Source: Calliopsis andreniformis (lineage: Eukaryota; Arthropoda; Insecta; Hymenoptera; Andrenidae). From it: 64,000 bases of DNA. The notes below the pieces were generated by a model. It was not told the DNA's origin. It saw only the letters and a program-made list of their open reading frames with translations, and made no database searches. The DNA lies in NCBI RefSeq assembly GCF_051401765.1, contig NC_135064.1:23224001-23288000 (forward strand), in the 5' to 3' direction. Of this stretch, positions 58,555-64,000 are shown in pieces (positions within the stretch are counted from its first letter, which is position 1; each line of letters starts with the position of its first letter). Position numbers and translations under genes: made by a program.

Positions 58555-58658
58555 ATGGGGAAGGACCAGGAGCTGCTCGAGGCAGCGAGGAGCGGAAATG
58601 TCACCGTGGTCGAGAAGATTTTGGGTCAGCGAGCGAAGAGGAGTGGTCCACTGGCAAG
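58555..58658 (+). CDS. ANKS1: ANKS1-type ankyrin-SAM adaptor, first coding exon (partial gene)
   Basis: The start GCCATGG is a strong Kozak match. The exon encodes [34 protein letters not shown] and two bases of the next codon, then the donor GCAAG|GTGGGT. This is the N-terminus of ANKS1A/B (fly homologue CG4393), whose vertebrate form starts [20 protein letters not shown]. It is the first ankyrin-type helix pair. The rest of the gene (ankyrin repeats, SAM domains, PTB domain) lies beyond the window. An upstream out-of-frame ATG at 58548 overlaps the start. Confidence 0.88.
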
Positions 58659-61600
58659 GTGGGTGTCACCGTCACTAGACGTTGCTTTTACTCCTTTCCT
58701 TCGCCGCTACGCCGTCCCGTTTCGCCTTTATCACAGACGGTGTTTAGCTCAATTACGACTCTCTGCCCTGCTTGTTTTGTAACGTTAATCCCCTGTCTAT
58801 CGTGACGCGCGATCAGTGTTGGGTGTCACGTTCCCGTCCGATCGTTCGTGTCCCGATGATCAGAGCAAGCTTCGAGAGTGTCGTTACGATTGTTTTCTTT
58901 CGTTTGCACGGCCGCTTCCGCGTTCGCGCCGATCGGGCACGACTAACTGTGTTTAGACCCGAAAACTGTTTCAAACGAGTCGTTACGTCGCACCGGTACC
59001 CGTGGATTACCCACGCTCGATTGATCGCCGCATTTTTCCTCTTAATTCGACGATCCGCGAGCGGTTCTCGGGGATGCGTGTCTGCTGTTGCCACGGTAAA
59101 TAGCCCGGGAACTGGCTGTCTTCCGTGTCTTTTCGAATGTTAATTAAGCGAGGGAATCAGGCCCAAGTGTGACAAACTGCACTGATTTTTTACCAGTCGT
59201 TTTGTTTTACTGGGAATAGCCTGTGAGTAGGGTTCTTGTTTTCTTCGTAGGACATGTTATTTCGTAGATACGCGTTTTACTCGCGATCGGTGATGGGATT
59301 CACGGTGCATTTTCTTGCGTAAACTGCTGACGCGGTTTGGAACGAAATCGCGCACGGTGCTGGTTTGTGTACGGTGTTTAGTAGTGTCTACTGGGTGTCT
59401 CATATCGTTTCATTTATTTCGAATGTAGCGTTCCCTGTATATGAAATCGGTGCTAGGTTTGCTATGGCTTGAAACTATAGGAAGCAAATGGATTTTGCTT
59501 GGTATACGCTGTGGCGTTTTTGGGTAGTCCACTCTTAGCTGCAAGAGTTTTTGCTAACGTGAATGCATTTCTAATTTGACCAACTGCAGGCCCGCAGAAA
59601 ACCTGTAGAACTAATCACAGATTACGTTACTATTTAGCAACGTGCAGTGTATTTTTTGGTCGGTGTACACTCAGTCCATAAAATACCTTGCGCTTTAATA
59701 TAAATGCATTTCCAATTGAACCAACCACAGGCCTGCAAAGAACCCATAGAATTAAACACAAGTTATGTTACTATTCAGGGATGTATTTGTATTAGTGTAC
59801 AATATATTTTTTAGTCGACAGTATACTCGGTTCAAAAAACACCTTGTGCTTCAATATACGTAAATGCATTTCCAATTGAACCAACCACTGATCACTAAAG
59901 AACTCAGAATCAGACATAGGTTATGTTACTATTTAATGGTACGTTTGTATCACAGCGCAACATATTTTTTGATTAATGGTAAACGCAGCAAAAAGAACAT
60001 TGTACTTTAATATAAACGCATTTTCAATCGAATTAATAGCTGACCTGTGATTTAGTAACATTAATCATAGGTTATGTTACTTCTTCATCACGCGATGAAC
60101 GGTATTATTCAAAATAAAAACATTGGAATCGGTCTACTAACATTCGACACATGAAGTTGATCATTTTAAACAGTTCACCCTGTATAATACAGATTCCTAG
60201 ATGAAAATAAACGCGTCGAGAGTAATTTTCCCTGCATAATCGACTCTGCTCTGAATATCTATGCAGCAGAATAATGTACCCGTATACGTTCGCGCGTTCA
60301 GTGATTATTCATGATTTCACCGTGACCATGAATCATCCTGTGCTCGCAAACCGTGTGACGATGCACCAAGGATGCATCGATACTACACGCAATTCTATTG
60401 TCAACAATTATCGAGATTCGTCTACATTTGACTCAATTGTTTTATTCAAGATACTTTGTGATGATACACAGAGGTGCTATTTACAAGTAGAAACACAGAG
60501 GTCTTTCGTGTCGGTGTGAAAACAATAGAAATCTGGAAAAACAGAATTTTTTTATTATTGTACATTATTTAGTGCTTTGATAACACGTTGTGAACAGATA
60601 ATGCAGAACATTGCTAGTTATTTTATATTCGTCTGTAAATTTAATGTCTCTTATTTTAACGTGATCATAGGTTTTACTGAAAATTTCTTTATGGCTAATG
60701 AATAATACAAAGAAGTATCAAAAATAGCCTGAATATTTTTTCATTATTCAAATATGTATGAATAAGACCGAAAACATTCACTCATGTTTCCACATATGTA
60801 TTCCTCACCATGTTCAATGCAAATGTACCTATTGTAATAATACGTCATAACATAAAATATTTGTAACAGAATCGTGAACTACGTGATTTTTATATGTTAT
60901 TGCCATATTCTGGATGTTTTTCGACTCCTCATATTGATGGAGGAACGTGCGCGTCTGGAACGTTTTCTAGACTTATCGGAGTAGTGCTGTTTTCTATTTA
61001 TGGAGGGCCAGATAAAATGGAGGGTTCATTTGGTCGGTAGCTATTTATTTTCGAGGGTCAATGATAAACCTCGGACGAGATAGAGATAGATCGTAGTCGA
61101 AAAGGTGACATGACTAAATCCACGTAATATTTTTGTCCTTAGCCTTGGGCCATGTGGAAATTACAGTAGAATCAACTTTCTTGACTCCATTGATCAGGCT
61201 CCATATTTTTAAGAAAGAAGTTAAATTATAATACATACAAAATTATAGATTTCTGCTAAGAGCTATTTAAAAACGCTAATTTTTTACTGTTTTTATTTCT
61301 TTCTCATTTTTATTTGTCTCTTATTCTTCCTTCTCTAAAGCAAGATTGATATGTCACGAACAGTTAACTACTCTTCCTCCTCATGAATCGCATCATTGGA
61401 ATTCCTATTCATTTCTATGTACAACACTCGAACAGTCCAAGAACAGTAGTTTCTACGTTTCCTCTCATTCCGTAGCAAAAAGCAGTTACGCTCCATAATA
61501 AGTTAGTCATCCGTTTACGCGAATTAGCATAGTTTAGCAGCGCCGTCGCTATCACCCCTAAACCACGTCGTTCAACCGCTGCACACACGTGCACGTAACA

Positions 61601-64000
61601 AGTTCCACGCAGCCCGCGTAATTTACAGATCAATTCTCGGAGAGATGATCGCGTCAAACGACTCGCTATTCGAGTCATGAAACTCGAGTCAATCGAGGCG
61701 TAAATTCGAACGGATTCATAGGAAGATCGGCAGCAAATCCAACTAGTATATTTTCGATTATATCTTGATTATCGATCGTTCTGGATCGATAGAAAATCTC
61801 ATAAAAACGTACGCCAAGATTCACATTCTTCTCGATCTTAAATAATAAAGATTTATAAGGTGTTTTATAAATCTTGTTTAATATATTAATCAACAGATTA
61901 TGTAGTAGATCAGCAAATAGCTTTTTCTGCAACATTTTGAATGACACACTAAATCAAGAAAACATTTTTTTAGTATCATAAAGCTTTATCATGTGGGGAG
62001 TGATTCTAACTCCGAAAAGATTGAATTTAATTCGTTTTTGTATTCATCTTGTATTGCTCCTCTTCTATAATGGCTCACCCTCTATAACATATTTAGAGTT
62101 ATCTAAAAATTGTTATCGTATATGAGAGACGTGACACCTAAGATATTAAAGTGATTTAGGTGCATATATAAATTGGTAATCAGGAGAAACTGAGTGCATG
62201 CTATTCTCCTATTCGAATCTTCGAAAGCACATTTCACTAATCTATTACTTGGCGAGGAGCAATCATGTGGCGTCTTTATTGACCCAGTCCCGCGAACTTC
62301 TCGACAAAGGCGACTCTGTCGACGCTTCTCGCGCTTCCCATTAATTAAGTCACGCCATGGCGGGCCGCGAGGGCCCCGCTGCGTTTGTTTTCGAGAGAGG
62401 AGGTGCGTGGTGCTTGTGTACAAGCGGTCGCGCGTGCTTCGAGTGCGTTCACGCACTTTAACGCCGATTGTCGTTCAGGAGCAAAAAACCTTCGGAGAGA
62501 AAGAGAGCCTCACAATCAGACTCGAGTAGAGACGGAGGAGGGAGGTCTCCTCGCGAGTGGAAAGAGACGAAGGAGGGCAAGACGCGTCCCCCACCGTTCG
62601 GTGAAAGCAGATGAGGTGAAAACCACCAATTACCGACATAGAAGGGAACGCGTCTATTGCGTCGACTAGCGGTGTCATAATAATTATGCACGTGGTTAGC
62701 CGACGAATCTAGACAAGGACTTTCTGTGGGTCTTCGAGCGTGGACGGAGTTCATTATTGCAATTTACATATTGCGCATCTGCTGCACTATGTTGCAAAAA
62801 TTTGCTCTTTAAATGTCATTATTCGCACTGAACGAGTAGGCAACTATGAATGATCTGAGTAAAGATTATTGTGATAGATATTAAAGAAAGAAGAGCTCTA
62901 TAGAATATAGAATTAATATAAAAATGAATTAAAAAATCTTTTTCTTTTAACTTCGAATCCCTGCCAGTCATTACAGTCAGTAGGTACATGATATTGAGAG
63001 CCTATACTCTACACAGTGTTACAAAACAATAGGATTTTTACCTAGCACCAGAGTTTTATCGTGCTTCCTTTACAGTAGTATTAATATAAATAGTATTTCA
63101 AAGTATCGTCAGATCACCAAAACTTAAGTAACAAAATACAAATACTATTCCTCCATATCTAAGTATCCAGACACACTGGTAGACAGTGTATCGTTGTACG
63201 TAAATAGCAAAAAGTATTCCCTCGGTAGAAGGGGTGGTGGCAAGGTGTCTCAAGTCGATCCCTCCTCAGATAACAAATTGTCTGTTGCTCGTCACCAGCC
63301 GCGCAACTCGCTCGTAACTACAAAGCCCGCCGTGGGCAACTTTTCCTCGAAAGCTTTTTACTCGCCCTCCCGTGGTCTCTGCTCGTCTCGCTGCCGCGTG
63401 TCATCCCCCCTCCCTCGCCATCAGCATCTCGACGTGAGCGATCACAGGAGAAGCAATATAAAACGCGAGTCTCGGTCCGCGAAACGACGCGAGCGACACG
63501 GCGCGGGGGAGACGAGAAATATTTTTGCGATGCTAATCGCGGACAGGGACGCGCCACTTCTCCCGTGTACCGCCGCCCGCGAATGTGTTTATCCTTTGTT
63601 TGCGCTGCGTGTTGACTTTGGGTCGGGCAATAATTTTAATCACGGCCCCCGGGCAACGAAAGGGCTCCCGCCACCCTGGAAACGTTGCCCCAGGACGCTT
63701 TGGCCTCTCCCGCGAATTCGAACGTTTAACGTCATTGGCTGTCTGCTGGATCCGGGACTCCCTTTGATCTCTAGTGGCCGCGAGGGTTTCGTTGCCTTGA
63801 AACTTTCAAGACGTCGGGGAATCTTTCTTATTCATTCGGGCCTCGAGATTTCGAGAGGTTTGACTGTGGTTTGCTGAGAGGCAGTAGCGAATTTAGGGTT
63901 TTATTTTGAGGAGGGCATTGATGTTTCATGGGGGTGGGTCAGGGTCTTGTAGTTTTAGGGTTTGGAGTTTAGGTAGATAGCTGTGATATAGGTGCCGTTT
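58659..64000 (+). other. ANKS1 first intron (continues past the window)
   Basis: No ankyrin-repeat exon is found up to the window end. The intron contains the tandem array at 59.56-60.09 kb and CpG-rich islands at 58.66-59.35, 62.25-62.75 and 63.2-63.88 kb. The last has a TATA-like ATATAAAACG near 63457. Open frames in these islands (up to 227 codons) show no domain. Confidence 0.7.
59562..60090. repeat. Diverged tandem repeat, 141-160 bp unit, about 3.5 copies
   Basis: AATGCATTTCCAATTGAACC-like starts occur at 59562, 59703, 59863 and 60015. Each is followed by a CAGGCCTGCAAAGAAC-like block and a TATGTTACTATT-like block. Copies differ by point changes and small indels, so the array is old. 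Confidence 0.8.

Noticed and set aside
61415..61947. Two overlapping - strand frames (87 and 90 codons) in the ANKS1 intron
   Set aside because: They look slightly protein-like but overlap each other in different frames, show no domain and have no splice support.
63194..63877. A 227-codon + strand frame near the window end
   Set aside because: Arg/Ser/Pro-rich in a GC island in the ANKS1 intron; no ankyrin, SAM or PTB similarity.

Overview
This is a window of insect nuclear DNA. The introns are long and AT-rich, broken by CpG-rich islands, and genes are split into small exons with GT..AG boundaries. I see nothing bacterial, plasmid or viral. Three conserved animal genes can be read directly: a Pax6-family gene of the twin-of-eyeless (toy) type on the + strand, a TM7SF3-type seven-transmembrane gene on the - strand, and the first coding exon of an ANKS1-type ankyrin/SAM adaptor gene on the + strand. 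A hymenopteran (bee or wasp) host fits the base composition and the toy sequence. That is inference, because no single feature proves it.

Layout. 1-538 is a CpG-rich stretch with no ATG on the + strand and a strong splice donor, most likely the non-coding first exon of toy. The toy coding sequence runs 13106-46103 in nine exons. All splice phases agree and give a 514-residue protein with a paired domain (about 34-161), a homeodomain (279-338) and a C-terminal tail ending in YWPRLQ. About 5 kb downstream on the opposite strand is the 3' end of TM7SF3 (eight coding exons, 58199 down to 52969, 519 residues). It is head to head with ANKS1, whose start codon at 58555 lies 355 bp away, so 58200-58554 should hold a divergent promoter. 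ANKS1 leaves the window in its first intron.

The toy introns hold most of the non-coding structure. There are a foldback element (about 7.4-7.8 kb), a 25-28 bp minisatellite (12.3-12.6 kb), an isolated GC-rich block (15.1-15.65 kb), a mariner-like MITE (19.04-19.25 kb) and a TATA-containing candidate alternative promoter (21.84-22.07 kb). There are also many short AT-rich arrays built from TTTGAA/TTCAAA words, a (GA)40 microsatellite (37.5 kb), several degenerate tandem arrays and a near-perfect hairpin (45.72-45.82 kb).

The most interesting gene-level signals are both in toy. After the conserved YWPRLQ-stop, the same frame stays open for 63 more Pro/Ser/Thr-rich codons, which suggests stop-codon readthrough or an alternative C-terminus. 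At the other end, the frame upstream of the start ATG is open across a polyglycine/alanine-rich stretch and contains no ATG. I found no new multi-gene system, and the three genes have no obvious functional link beyond position.
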